From Trema orientale (Eukaryota; Streptophyta; Magnoliopsida; Rosales; Cannabaceae): a stretch of DNA of 64,000 nt. Numbering within the stretch: the stretch's first letter is position 1; every line of letters starts with the position of its first letter. The stretch lies in the NCBI GenBank assembly GCA_002914845.1, contig JXTC01000239.1:147336-211335 (forward strand). Reading direction: 5' to 3'. The translations under genes and the position numbers were made by a program. Positions 12,846-25,965 of the stretch are shown here, piece after piece. Under the pieces are notes generated by a model. It saw nothing but the letters and a program-made list of their open reading frames with translations, was not told where the DNA came from and ran no database searches.

Positions 12846-14507
12846 TGTAATATCTTGAATTCTAAAACGACACCCAGTTCCTCACATAATTAAAGAGCTA
12901 ATAATAACATGATTACATAAGATTTTTCTTTATATATATTACTACATTTACATGCATAAAATTTCAAGAATTTCTTTTAGTATAATTATTATTTTTATAA
13001 TTTCTGTTTGTGAAGTAAATTTTTGCAGTGAAATACTCAAGACACACTCTTTGGTACAAGTTGAAGTGTATAGTATTCAATTTTAATTGAATCCTAAATG
13101 GCTAGATTTTATTGGTTATAATAATAAATACTAGAATAGCTGAATTAATTTTATTCTATTTTATACATTTGATTATTTATTAAGTATTTGGTGCTATTTA
13201 ATTTTGCTTAAGATGTATCCATCTGTTGTTTAAAATGTTCCCAATTTTTGATTTTGTGTGATTTAATTAGTTGTTTAAACAAACAAACAAACCAAAAAAA
13301 AAAAAGAGAGAGAGAATTGGTAGCCAATTTTAACTAAGTTGACCCTATAGATCATTATATATTTTGACTCTATCTGTTTTAGTAGGATTCTTCTTTCCAC
13401 CGCCAGCTAAAGTTTTTCATCTTCTTGAGTCTTCCCTGGTTGTCATCACTAATATATCCCTTACTAGCACATAAATCTTTTTCTAATCAAAGAAAAGTCC
13501 GTTCAACTATGTCTCTTTTTACAAAATTAAGCACTCACAGGTAGTCTTTCTCTATTTTATTAAGTATATGTATTTAGTTGGTGGGCACTTTGGTGTATAT
13601 CCTTTATACATACATATGAATATATTTCGGCCATATATGCAAAGTTTAATAATATCTCTCAATAGATTAAATTAACTATTACTATCTTATTCATAGTTTA
13701 GATTGATTCTTGATAGTTGACTTGATTACTTTGCCTATGTGATATTGTCTGAAGCGAATTTGAGAAAATTTTTAATAAATAGAATTTATATTTCATTTGT
13801 TTATGTAGAAACACATCGGTTCAGATGAGCCATTAAGGAAATAATTAGGTTCCTAATTTTTGCTTTGTAAATTTGTGCACTTGAAAAGTTTGGAGTATTC
13901 TTTTGGATAGTAGATAGTAGGACTTAGTTATATATATATATAAATATGAAAAGCTCTTCTGTTTATTTTAGTCAATTATTATCATGGTATTTTTCTTTTG
14001 GGAAGACTCATGGCCTGTGCTTGGAGAGGTAGTTTACATAAAACCAATGTAATATATACAGGGTTCCCAATCATATGATTATCTGTCCTCTGTCATGTGC
14101 ATTCTGCATCAGCATATGCTACTTACTGAGTTTCATACTCACCTATATTCTTACATTGTCGAGGGTACTGATGTTATGTGACTTTAGAAGAGGAGCACTG
14201 ACTTTCTGACCGTGGCTTGTGTATATGAGCATTTTGACGCTGTAGTTTTCTGACGGAGGATTTGTACCTTCTTTTGAGGGTGTATATTATGTATATTTTA
14301 GGAGAGGCCCACTTGGTGAGAGTGTATATATGTATGTATTGGAGTAAGTATAATTATGAGTGGAATTTTTCTTTTTCTTTCAGGAAGTTTAAAAAGTTTT
14401 CAATTTTTACTATTTTGTCAGTTCTAAGTCGAGTAGCGTCTCCCGATCTCACTAAATATTTTTCCGAATATCTCTTACGTACGTGTGTAGAATTTGGGGA
14501 CGTTACA
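12846..14507 (+). repeat. 3' LTR of the Ty3/gypsy element
   Basis: Starts TGTAATATCT and ends GACGTTACA, directly followed by the right target duplication gaaag and by array sequence that continues the left flank. Confidence 0.92.
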
Positions 14508-14512
14508 GAAAG

Positions 14513-14680
14513 TATGTGTTATGGACTATACATAAGATACCTGTCACCAAATTTCCAAATCCAGTGCCATTACTTGGGATCGAGGCATTTAGAACTGCTC
14601 AAAGATCCATTTTTTCATGTTAAAGGAGGAGCTACAAAACCAAGAAGGTACAGAGAAGGAAGATATATGCATACTAAAAA
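14513..14680 (-). pseudogene. STP exon-2 remnant, copy 2
   Basis: This matches 34637-34790 and is the continuation of the array unit interrupted by the Ty3/gypsy element. The exon-2 end, corresponding to GFGNQ of the intact gene, is degraded and no frame is open across it. Similarity stops at about 14675-14680. Confidence 0.75.
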
Positions 14681-14760
14681 TTAATGAGTTTGAATGGGTC
14701 TTATAGCTCTCTATTGGCCTGCCCATTCCATGCTAAGAGATGAGTGGTGTGAATTGGGCT

Positions 14761-14939
14761 TTTATATACAAGTCATTTCTATATATAAGTGCAAGTGGAC
14801 ATATGTCTGCTTGATCATGCAAATTGCAAGTGACCTTATATATGTGTGACACACAGACATAAGTATGTCACACGTACATAAGTACATATATTTACCAGCT
14901 TATTAATACTAGCATAGTAGCATGTATGCTAATCTACAT
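14761..14939. repeat. Left arm of an inverted repeat pair
   Basis: This 179-bp stretch is repeated in reverse orientation at about 17758-17937 with roughly 95% identity by eye. It interrupts the array between the exon-2 remnant and the 14940-15130 spacer copy. It is rich in short acttgta and aagt motifs. Confidence 0.85.
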
Positions 14940-15130
14940 GATTATCATTTGCATTATTGAATTTTAGAACTGCATAATATGAACTGAAGAATGCATATTA
15001 TAGCAGGGTGTTGTTCTTGATTTTGGGTTTGAATTAGAGCACCTAGAATTGAAAAAGACTGAAAAGTGCATATGATTATATGAGCTAGGGTTTTGTAAAT
15101 ATCAGTTTTTAGAGACTCTTTGTTTTAGAG
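14940..15130. repeat. Array spacer, partial copy
   Basis: It matches 3789-3972 and 31934-32120, including the gaactgaagaatgcatatta motif. This is the last recognisable piece of the left array. Confidence 0.75.
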
Positions 15131-15644
15131 GACGAATTGAATGGAGATGTGAACCTTACACATCCAGGTCCCCTTCTTATCCGGTTATCTAGCCCGGTGG
15201 TAAAGATGACAATGAAATGGACCACATTTGATTTGTACAAATGTCATATACACTTAACTTAGTAGGGCAGGGTATAAGAGATTAAGAAAAATAAGAAACA
15301 AAAAAGAGCAGGAGGATGCAATATCAACATCTGTTTTAGATCGCATAAACCTTCTTATAGAAAATAGACCACATAAATCTAGTTATGATTTTGCTATTTT
15401 GGACCAGAAACTTGTTTAGAATAATGGTGCTGTGCTAGGAACTATGTTTCAAAAATTTTGATGATTCCCTTCAAATTTCTGGTCTGAGAATTGTTTGCTT
15501 ATTTATATAACATTTATTTTATTGGCATCATCTAGAAAGGTCGTTGTGGTTGATTGGCTTATTTCATGAAATGTCTATTGTCCGTTACTTGGGAAAAGAA
15601 GACAGTCCAATGGGTCCAATGGAAGAGTGTAAATTTTATGAATA
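15131..15644. other. Unassigned intergenic DNA
   Basis: No gene or repeat boundary is recognised between the end of the array and the SINE. Confidence 0.4.
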
Positions 15645-15662
15645 AATATTAGTTGGATAAGT

Positions 15663-15798
15663 CCATTGGTGCTAGCTCAGTAGGTGGGGTGTGATCGGAA
15701 TTAGGTATTAGGTCGGGTTCGACTCCCAAGTTGCGTGAGTTATTTTTCTTTCTTTGTAATAGTGAGATCATTAGTTAAGCTCCACTTTTTTTTCTTTT
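15663..15798 (+). mobile_element. tRNA-derived SINE with 18-bp target duplication
   Basis: A 136-bp insertion is flanked by a perfect 18-bp direct repeat, aatattagttggataagt, at 15645-15662 and 15799-15816. Its 5' part contains an RNA polymerase III A box (tagctcagtaggtgg, about 15673-15687) and a B box (ggttcgactcc, about 15716-15726). The 3' end is T-rich. Box spacing and the long target duplication are those of a LINE-mobilised tRNA-derived SINE. The head is not a complete tRNA gene, and no cloverleaf can be drawn with confidence. The identical flanking repeats suggest a fairly young insertion. Confidence 0.85.
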
Positions 15799-15816
15799 AA
15801 TATTAGTTGGATAAGT

Positions 15817-16925
15817 TATAGCCTTTTAAACTGCCTCTAATATTTGAGTTTCAAGGGCTTATAACATGCTTATGATCAACTCTTATGGGAAAAAAAAAGA
15901 TATAAATGAATTTAGTTTATTTTATTTAATTTTTTAGAGATGCGTTTAGACAAAGAAATGTGAAAAGTCAATTATCCTTCTGCGCCAGAGTTTCATTTTC
16001 AACATAGCTTTGGGGAAGTTGATTTTACCGTAGCTTCTAAAGCAAATTCTACCCATAATCATCCTCTCAAATAATTCTAAACCAAATTTTTTTCTTTTCT
16101 TTTTTCTGCAGTTAAATTCTTTGTTCACAGAGAATAGGCAGAGAGAGATTGTTGATCCACAATATAAAGGACTACAGACTGAAAGCCTTGATGCTTTGAT
16201 CTCAGTTGCCTCAAAATGGAAGATGACCTTTGGGTTTCATCATCAGTATAATTATCTTTATTAATCTCTATTGCTATATATTCTGGCTCATTTAAGAAGT
16301 TTTAGGATATATATATATATATTTCAATTGTGGGACTAAGGAAAAGAAGTTTCTATTTTGATCCTATCACACTTGTACTTGAGAATAGTTCAAACATGCT
16401 TATAGTGTTAGCAATATCATTGTCCATATTCTGGTTTTTTAATGTTTTTTTTTTCATTTGTTTCGATTCTACTATGGGTATATCTTTAATATATAAATAC
16501 ATATATATATATAGGTTCTCAATCCAATAGTTTTTTTTTAACCTATCCATAGTTATTTTTTTTAGCCGTTGGATCATCTATCTAATGGATATCATAATTT
16601 GAGTAGTTGACAAAAAAAAAAATAAATAAATACTCATTATTTAATGCTTTTATCTATCTTTTACCTTGAAAAGACGTGTGTGATGAATTTAAATCGGGCA
16701 AAATTATACCTGTCCATAGGTTAAAGAAAAAATACGTACTAATCCGGTACCCATATATATATCATACGTACAATTTGGGGAGATCTCGCGACATGTCATA
16801 TTCAAACTTCGCTACTTGACTTATGATTGATTTGCCAAAACCCAACCCGATTGACTCTATGTTTCTTATTGTATGATACCTATCTTACATTCATGCTAGA
16901 TACTAAAAATTCCAGATATATAATC
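15817..16925. other. AT-rich intergenic DNA
   Basis: Contains homopolymer and TA microsatellite runs (near 16308 and 16499). Short open frames here have no recognisable domain. Nothing else is supported. Confidence 0.4.
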
Positions 16926-16929
16926 ATCC

Positions 16930-18056
16930 CAATAATATACTTTTTATAAACACAAAGAACACCAAAGCTCATGCTCACGATGGATCAAAGACAATTTCTA
17001 ACAAATACAAACTTGCAAAACATATAAAGAAAACAAGATTGAAATAGAGGATTCACAAATAAAAAGGCATGAAAAACGAAGCAAGAACATTCGAAAAGAC
17101 TAAGGATTTCAAGGAACTTTACCAGGACAAAGCTCTTCCAAAAATCCTTTCCAAACCTTTGACATCTTCCAAAGATGAAAATGTAGGATTGTAAAAATGA
17201 AGATGGCCCTCCACATTTATAGGTGAAAAGGACTCCAACGAAAGGGACACTTGGCACTTATCTGATGGTTAATATAACAACCAAAATTCTCACACTGAAA
17301 AAGTGTGAAATTGGAAGTAATCTGTCACTCTGTATAGATAAAATAATCCAGCTTGTGGGCTAAAAGCAAAACATACAAACTGACATAACAAATAAACTAG
17401 CCAAGCCCATGTGCCAAACTAGCAACCATTTGATATCTACTCAGGTTCAAGCAAAATAAATAGCCTGAAAACAAGTGAATTGAAACCATGTGTACACTGA
17501 CAAAAACATATTCATGTCAAAGACTAAATAGATAGATATTAATCTTTAAAAGAACACAAATGTGTACATTTATAAATCCATGACTAGTATGTAGACTAGT
17601 CACATACAAGTACAAAGGCATTCCATGTGCTTGCTAAACACACAAAAGACTAAGTACCAGTCTTTACAAGTGCATACACTGGTCCCAATGAGACTAGTAT
17701 ATAAGCATATGGACATGCCCGTTTATACAAGTCTATAACTACCAATACACTAGTCATATAGATTAGCATACATGCTACTATGCTAGTATTAATAAGCTAG
17801 TAAATATATGTACTTATGTATGTGTGACGTACTTATGTCCGTGTGTCACACATATATAAGTCTACTTGCAATTTGCATGATCAAGCAGACATATGTCCAC
17901 TTGCACTTATATATAGAAATGACTTGTATATAAATGCAAGTTCTCGCACAGATTTACATCCGTGTGAACGAGTTCATTTAGAGACTTATACAAGTCTCCA
18001 CCTCATGGGCCACACACGGCCCATATTCAGATAGATCAAAATACAAATTTCAAGAA
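16930..18056 (-). repeat. Possible old LTR-like sequence
   Basis: On the minus strand a plausible TATA box (ctataaatgt, about 17214-17223) lies downstream of a region full of repeated gactagt and acttgta motifs, as seen in promoter parts of some plant LTRs. No second LTR, coding region or clear target duplication is found, so this is only a suggestion. The right part, 17758-17937, is the inverted partner of 14761-14939. Confidence 0.25.
17758..17937. repeat. Right arm of an inverted repeat pair
   Basis: Reverse complement of 14761-14939 at high identity, 2.8 kb away. Confidence 0.85.
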
Positions 18057-18061
18057 AAAAC

Positions 18062-19714
18062 TGCTGGTGTTTACTGAATAAATTCTCGGAAAATATTTTC
18101 ATAAAATCATTTTTAAGAACACCATAGTTTTGTAAAATTAAGAAACGCAGCGGAATTGGTAGTTTAAAATTTTTCTATTTATAAAACCTTTCAGATCGTA
18201 ATCTAACATAAACTAACTCTTGATCTAGACAAGAATAATACTCGGATTCACTCCACAACCTTTTCGTCTTCCCGTCTATTCTCGAAAACCATTTGATTGA
18301 TCTGGTGGGTAATCACCATCTTGATTTCCAACAAAAGGATCCACAGACGAACAAGAAGATAATCTTCTCGAACTGATTTCTCTGGACGGCTGAAATACCA
18401 AGGACTGTGAATCCCTAGTAGTGGCTGATTTTTCTCTGCTCTTTTTCTCTCTGGTTTTCATGTGATACTCTCTTCTCAAGGGGGGTGTTTCACGTGCAAC
18501 TCTTAATTGTACAGTCAAAGAACTTTTCTCCTAACTATGTAGAGAGATTAGTAAACCCTAATGGGCTTATTGGATTTTTTGGATTCAACTGATTATCAAA
18601 TAACTATTGGGCTTTAATTTGAGCTATATAGGGGACCAGATGGATCCATAAAGCCTAAGCTCCAATGGACCATATATCCACTATCATAAATAACTTTTAA
18701 TTATGATTGGACCTTGTCTATTGATATTAGGGCACACTACTATAGGCCCAATATTAAACTCTTGGACTAAATGTCATTTTTATTTTCTGTGAAGCTTATT
18801 AACAATTAATTAGTTTGATCCATTTAGCATATACTATTTTTGCAGACATACCTCCAATGCAATGCCGTACTAGTAGGGTGAAATTACTGTATTATCCTTC
18901 TAGTACATATTTACCTTTAAGTTATCATTTTTCATCTAATGGATAATAATTGACTACGGTGTTTGTATCTACTTATACCAATACAGTTAAATTCACATAG
19001 TGAATACCGAGGCTCTAATTTATATATCCAAGTACTTGAAAAAAATCAAAGCGATATCATATGCATGGTGTCCATCATGAAAATGTTCTACACATTTCAT
19101 ATACCTCATCTTCCAAGATACCGGAGTTCGAACCATAAATCGGAACTAGTCCTTTAATAACTCAAAAAGACAAAACACATGAAAGTAAGTCCATTAATCA
19201 CTAGGAATAAGGTCTTCTACAATAGTGCTAGATTAGTAAAATTAGAAATTTGAGTTACGGTACTTTACCTCAAATCCTAATTTACTAGGTCCAGTTTGAC
19301 GATGTTATAACTTTCTTATAACACACTAGTGTTTCTATTCAAAAACTCACTTCGATAATTAGAGACTTCATTAATTAAATAGACAACACTACATTCTATG
19401 GCATAGTAAAGTATTTTATCTTCAATATGTAGAATACGAACAATTTAATTTAGACATAATGAAATAAAGAATATAATGTCTCACACATATGAACTCGTCA
19501 TACGAATAATTTTTTATTACTCATTATATGTCTCAGAATCTTTTAGATGTTTGCATAAGATAAACATACACATTACATTTATATCAATGAGACATAAGTG
19601 AAATAAAATTCAAAACATAGAATTTATTAACGACAAATAGATAACAAATAATCTGATAATAAATTATTTATAATATCAAAATAATAAACTACTTTATAGG
19701 ACATTATTCCAACA
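18062..19714 (-). repeat. 3' LTR of the copia element
   Basis: On the plus strand it reads from TGCTGGTGTT to ATTCCAACA, i.e. TG...CA in either orientation, and pairs with 26312-27967. Confidence 0.92.
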
Positions 19715-22700
19715 ATCTCCCACTTGGCCTTTAAAGTAGATGTGACATATCACGTAGTCCCATTCCTTCTAAGTGGTCCTCAAATACTTTGGTTGCCAAA
19801 GATTTGGTAAAAGGATCAGCAAGGTTCTCTGCAGAGGCTATCTTACTCACTATCACGTCTCATCTTTGAACAATTTCTCCTAGTATATGATATTTCTTTT
19901 CTATGTGTTGTCCCCTCTTGTGGCTTCTGGGCTCTCTAGAGTTAGCAATTGCTCCACTATTATCATAGTAGGGTATCATAGGTTGCTACATTCTGGGTAC
20001 TACCTCGAGAACCATAAGGAAATTATGAAGCTAGACAGCCTCTTTAACTGCTTCAGAAGCTGCCACATATTCGGCCTCTATGGTTGAATCCACAACACAA
20101 GATTGCTTGATACTCCTCCATATAATGGCTCTACCACCAAGGATAAAGCCTAAACAAAAGGTTGATCTTCTAGAGTGTTTATTAGATTGCAAATCCAAAT
20201 CAGTATATCCAACAAGTGTCAGATCTTCTCCAGAATATACAAGCATCTGATTTCTAGTTCTCCGAAGATACTTTAGAATATGCTTGACTGCACCCTAATG
20301 TTCAGGTCCTAGATTGGATTGGTAGCGACTTACAATCCCAACAGCATAACAAATATCTGGTCTTGTATAAAGCACGGCATACATGAGACTTCCCACTGCT
20401 GAAGCATAAGGAATATTTCTCATCTGTTCTTTCTCTTCTTCTCTCTTGGAAGAATTCTCATTAGATAGAGTAATTCCTTTACGAAAGGGTATTAAACCTT
20501 TCTTGGAATTCTGCATTGCAAACCTAAGCAGTATTTTGTCTATGTATGAAGTTTGTGAGAAAGATATGCGTTTTTTCTTTTTGTTTTGTAGAATCTGTAT
20601 TCCTAGAATATAGCATGCTTTACCTAAGTTTTTTATATCAAACTGTTGTGCTAACTAGACTTTTACTGATGATAATGATCTAACATCATTCTCAATGATT
20701 AAAATATCATCGACATATAGTACTAGAAAAATCACTTTATTGTCCTGAATTCTTTTATAGACACAAGGTTCATCTATGTTTTGTTCAAAACTATAAGACT
20801 TAATTGCTTCATCAAATCTTATGTTCTATGATCTATACGCTTGCTTGAGTCCATAAATAGATCTCTTAAGTTCATAAACTTTTCTTTCTTGACCCTTTTC
20901 AATGAATCCCTCTGGTTGTATTATATAGATACGTTCATCAAGATTGCCATTCAGGAATGCAGTCTTGACGTCCATTTGCCATATCTCATAATCAGGAGAT
21001 GCAGCGATGGATAAGAGTATGCGAATAGACTTGATTATAGCTACAGGAGAGAAGATTTCTTCATAGTCGATACCTTCCTTTTGTGTATAATCTTTTGCAA
21101 CTAACCTTGCCTTGAAAGTCTCCACTTTCCCATCTACTCCCCTCTTTCTCTTATAGACCCACTTACACCCAATGGGTTTTATCCCTTCTGGTGGATCTAC
21201 AAGTTTCCAGACTTTATTAGAATACATGGACTCTATTTTAGATTCTATTGCCTTTTGCCAGAGACCTCTATCAATATCATCCATTGCCTCATTGTAGGTA
21301 TAAGGATCAGATTCTTTGTCATAAGACTCTCCTATTCTCAAGTATCTTTTAGGTTGTCTCACAATTCTCCCACTACGACGAGGATCCGATGAATGTTGTG
21401 TTTCAAGTGATTTATCTTTCCTAAGTATTTTCTCTATCTTATCTTCTATAGATTGGCTGATAACATCATCAATTAATTCTTCAAGAACTAACTTACTTTT
21501 GGGCTTGAAATCTTTCATATAGTTTTCTTCTAAGAAAGTAGCATTTGTGCTCACAAACACTTTCTTTTCTTTAGTACTATAGAAATAATACCCTCTCGTT
21601 CCTTTTGAGTAACCTACAAATAGACACAATTCAGATCGTGATTCCAACTTAGTCGCTTTCCCTTTCAGCACGTATGCTGGACAACCCCAAATATGGATAT
21701 GACATAAACTAGGTTTATGTCCTTTCCATAACTCAAATAGTGTCTTAGGTACTGACTTAGAAGGAACTCTATTTAATAGGTACATAGCAGTTTCTAAGGC
21801 ATATCCCCAAAAATATGAGGGTAATTGTAAATAACTGAGCATCGACCTAACAATATCCAAAAGTATCCTAATTCTTCTTTCAGCAATACCATTTAGTTGA
21901 GGCGTACCAGGTGCTGTGAGTTGGAATAGGATTCCATTGTTTGTAAAAAATTCAGAGAATTCCCCAAAAAGTTATTAACCACCTCGATCTGATCGAAGAG
22001 TTTTTATGTTCTTTCCTAACTACTTTTCAGTTTCCGCTTTGAATTCTCTAAACTTTTCAAAAGAATCTGATTTGCGTTGCATTAGGTAAACATAACCAAA
22101 TCTAGAATAATCATCTGTAAATATAATGAAGCATTCGAAACCTCCTCGAGCTTGAATATTAATGGGCCTACAGACATCCGTGTGTACTGACCCAAGATAT
22201 TCTTGAACTCTAAGACATTTTCTAGTAAATGGTCTTTTAGTCATTTTACCTTCCAGACAGGATTTGCAAGTTGGTAATGGTTTGACTTATAACGAACTTA
22301 AAGGTCCATCATTAACTAACCTTTGAATTCTGTTTAGGTTAATATGACTGAGTCTTAAACGCTAGAGATATGTTTCATTATTAGTACTCACTTTCACTTT
22401 CTTATGTTTAGGTTCTATACGTTCAGAATCATTTTCAATATTATGCAATGAGATACTTTTAGGTTGAATAAAGAAAAGAGTATTCTTATGAGTACCAGTG
22501 CAAATAAGACTTTTATTCTCTCTGATAGAAACTTTATTGTCAAAATGAATAGAATAACCTTATCTCATCAAACAGGAAATAGAAATCAAATTTCGTTTAA
22601 ACACAGGAATATAATAACAATTCTTTATTATTAAAAATCTAAAATCATCAAAATTCAAAATAACATATCCCATTGCACGAGCCTCAACTATTGAGCTATC

Positions 22701-25239
22701 TCCCAATCGCAGCATGAACTCTTCACTAGCGAACTTCCTAGTTTCCTTGAACCCCTGCAAAGTATTACAAACATGGTCAGTAGCTCCCAAATCTACGTTC
22801 CAAGAATCGATAGAATCAACTACATGACAAGCCTCAATGAACAACAAATTGTCCTTGCCTTATTTGTCCTTACCGTTGTTCTTTTCCTTCGTAAGGGCTA
22901 GGTAAGTTTTGCAGTTCCTCTTCCAGTGTCCATCCTCACCGCAGTGAAAATATTTTCCTTTTGGTTTGGCATCCTTCTTGGTCTTCTTTTTCTTTGGAGC
23001 CAGAGAAGCAGGAGTCTTTTTCTTCTTTTTACCTTTGCCTTTCGACTTAGGTTTGGAAGAACTAGCTTGAGCTACATTAGCCTTAGCTAACTCCGATTTG
23101 TTCTTCTTAAGAATATTCTCAGTAATTTGCAGATTTTTCATCAGGCCAGTAAGAGTATAATCCTTCCGACGAATCTCATGATCAATCTTAAATTAATTGA
23201 TGACAATGTGTTCAAAACCATGTCAATTTGGGTGTCACAATCAATTTCAGCTCCAAGGATTTCTAGTTTGTTAAGGTATGCGATGACTTTCATTATATGT
23301 TCCCGAACTGGAGTACCCTTCTTTTGACGAAGATTTATGAATGCACTTGTAGCCTCATTTCTAGCTTGACGACCGAAACTGGTGAACATTTCGTCAACAC
23401 TCAGTATCATGTTAGCAGCAGTATCTATCCCACGATGTTGTTGTTGCAATATAGTGCTCATTGAGCCAAGTATATAGCACTTAGCCATCTCATCAGATTG
23501 CTTCCACTTATCATATAAGTTTTTTTCATCTTTGGTAGATTCCTCAGTTGGTTGAGCAAGACAGGGAGTGGTGAGAACCCACTTATATTTATCAGCAGTA
23601 AGTACTATGTCTAGGTTACGTTTCCAGTCCACATAGTTTTCACTATCTAGCTTGTTTTGTGTGAGTAAAGTGGATAAAGGATTAAGTGCCATATATACTG
23701 AAAAAAAAAAATAAACATTCCATGTATAAGCAAACATCATATATCATGTTTCGAATAATTAACATAAAGTATTAAGCATACAATATGCAAGTGAAGTATC
23801 CCTAAGACTATCACTTATATTCATGGTAATTTAACCTACCATTGATTATAAGTCTCATACAGAAAGTCATGCAATCAACAAGTCAAACTGAAATAATTTC
23901 AATTAATAAATAGACAGATAACTCTTATCATGTATTTCTAACTACCATTATCTTTAGTCCTCTAATCGACTAATAAGAACTCCTACGGGAGGATATTAAT
24001 GTTTTGAGTTGAGTGTTTAACTATTATTTTAGTAACTAAGCTTTCTATATAAAACCGTCTCCTACGGGCGGTCAGCCTCATATAGTCTACCTAGTACCTT
24101 ATCCTAAGAAACTCATTTCTAGTATTACTCAGACGAAAACTCTCCTACGAGAGCTCAGCAAGATTCTGAGGCGAGGCTCATCCTAATACATAACGAACCA
24201 ACAATAGAGACCATAGGTATCACATACCTTCTCCTACTCAATATTTTATAATTAGGAATTTACTGATTTTACCCAGTTATCTAACCAATTTAGTAACCTA
24301 AAATCAATTATGTAAGCATGTTCATATTTGCATGAGTTAGCTCGAATTTTCTATATGACATGTTACTAAAGAACATGTAATAAAACTTAATTATTAGGTA
24401 TGCATGCAACATAGTCCTAATAATACCAAAGTAGTAAGCAAATAATTAATTAATTACTAATGATTTATTAATTTCTGGTAATTTAAAATTATTTAACATT
24501 TAAATAATTTTAACTGATAAGATAATCTTAAATATTTAAATATGGAAGATAATATTTAAAATTTAAATTAGAAAAGATTTTCACAAAATCTAATCAGTTT
24601 AAATAAAAAATTTAACTAATTAAATCTCCTTAAATATCTCAAATTTAAATTTCAACTTTTGAAATCTTAATTTGAATCTAACTTCCTTAAATATCTCCCG
24701 TTATCTTATCCTGTCAGATTTGAATTCAAAATTCAAATCAATATCTAATCTCATTAGATATCTGCCAACCATAAATTCAAATTTGAAAATTGAAAAGATA
24801 TTTTGATTTAAATTTAAATTTCAAATCCTCACAAAATTTGAAATTTAAAAGATAGAAGATTTTACAAATGAAATCTACTATAATATCTCTAATTTGAATT
24901 AAAACAAATTTAAAATTCAAAATAGATAACTAACTATCACATAATCAGTTTTTCAAAATATCTATTCAAAATTTGAATTTAAAACTAAAAGATATTATCT
25001 CATAATATTTAATTTTAAAAATTCTATTTTAACATATCATTAATTATTCAAATAATAATTAAGATATTATGGATATCAACTATATCCATAATTCAAATTA
25101 AAATATCCTATCAATTCAAAATTACGAAAAATTCAAATTTAAATGAGGATATAAAAACTTGAATTCAAATTTCAATCTATCAGTTTCTGTAAAACTATAG
25201 ATAAATTAAATTAATTTTAAATTGAAAATAATTAAAATT

Positions 25240-25965
25240 ACGGCCGAAAATGCGAAACGTGTCGGGACAAGCTGATGAATCGAACGGGAGGCTGATATGT
25301 AAACGTCGGTCTCGGGACGTTATGCGGCCACACTCGGGATAACTACCAGGTGTCAACGGGCTCGCATAACATTACGCGGCCTCGCTTGGGACAAATCCCG
25401 AGCGACAAGGGCTCGCATAGTTCTCGCACGACAAACGCACGAGGTGGCACCTCAAGCGGTCAAGGCACGAGATGCCGAATACGCTGCATGCTGCATGGCC
25501 ACCCGCAGGCCATGCGCGGATCGCATCCGCTCGGCTAGCGAGGCCGTGCTTGCGCTGCAGGTGCAGGGTGAACCCGCACGGCATGCGTGGGCTGGCCGCC
25601 CGCAAGCCACGTGCGGATCGCATCCACTCAGGCTGCATGGGCCGTGCCCGCACCGTATGCGCAAGGTGAACCACTCGCAGCCCACACGTGGATCACATCC
25701 ACGCGGCCTGCACGGGCCGTGCCCACGCTGCATGCGTGGGGTGAGCCCGCGCATGTAGGCTAAACCCGCGCAGCATGCGCTGGATGCACCCGTGTGGCCT
25801 GCACAGGAAGGCAGCCCGCAGGCCACGCATGGATCTCATCCACACGGCTAGTGTACGGCCATGCACGGGGTCGTACCCGTGTGGCCTGCGTGCAGGTCAC
25901 ATCTGCGGGGCTCACGCGGGCGGTGCACACGGCTCCTATCCGTGCACTGCTCCATTATTTCAACT
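25240..25965. repeat. GC-rich degenerate repeat block in the copia leader
   Basis: About 700 bp of very GC-rich DNA between AT-rich stretches, inside the untranslated leader of the copia element. It is built from imperfect repeats of motifs such as gcatgcgtggg, cggatcgcatcc and gggccgtgccc. All six frames stay open for 60-120 codons because of base composition, not because of coding. It is not a CRISPR array: repeats are degenerate and unevenly spaced. Confidence 0.75.

Larger units (their letters stand above)
6460..14507 (+). mobile_element. Ty3/gypsy retrotransposon, Tekay/Del-like, both LTRs present
   Basis: The element is bounded by LTRs 6460-8117 (1658 bp) and 12846-14507 (1662 bp), each starting TG and ending CA. 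It is flanked by a perfect 5-bp duplication gaaag (6455-6459 and 14508-14512). A primer site similar to initiator-Met tRNA lies at 8120-8131 and a purine-rich tract at about 12832-12845. Internal order is gag with a CCHC knuckle (about 8300-9370), protease (about 9470), reverse transcriptase (about 9920-10830), RNase H, integrase and a C-terminal region (to about 12890). Gag-pol order with RT before integrase marks it as Ty3/gypsy; the long LTR and FHVSMLRKYV motif suggest the Tekay/Del chromovirus lineage. It is a fossil with several breaks. LTRs differ at about 4-5% of sites by eye, so perhaps a few million years old. Confidence 0.93.

Noticed and set aside
16500-16730. Possible inverted-repeat element (aacctatccatag and ccataggtta)
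   Set aside because: The matching arms are only about 11 bp in AT-rich DNA and no target duplication is visible.
25240-25965. CRISPR-like repeat array
   Set aside because: The repeats vary in sequence and spacing and the context is a plant retrotransposon.
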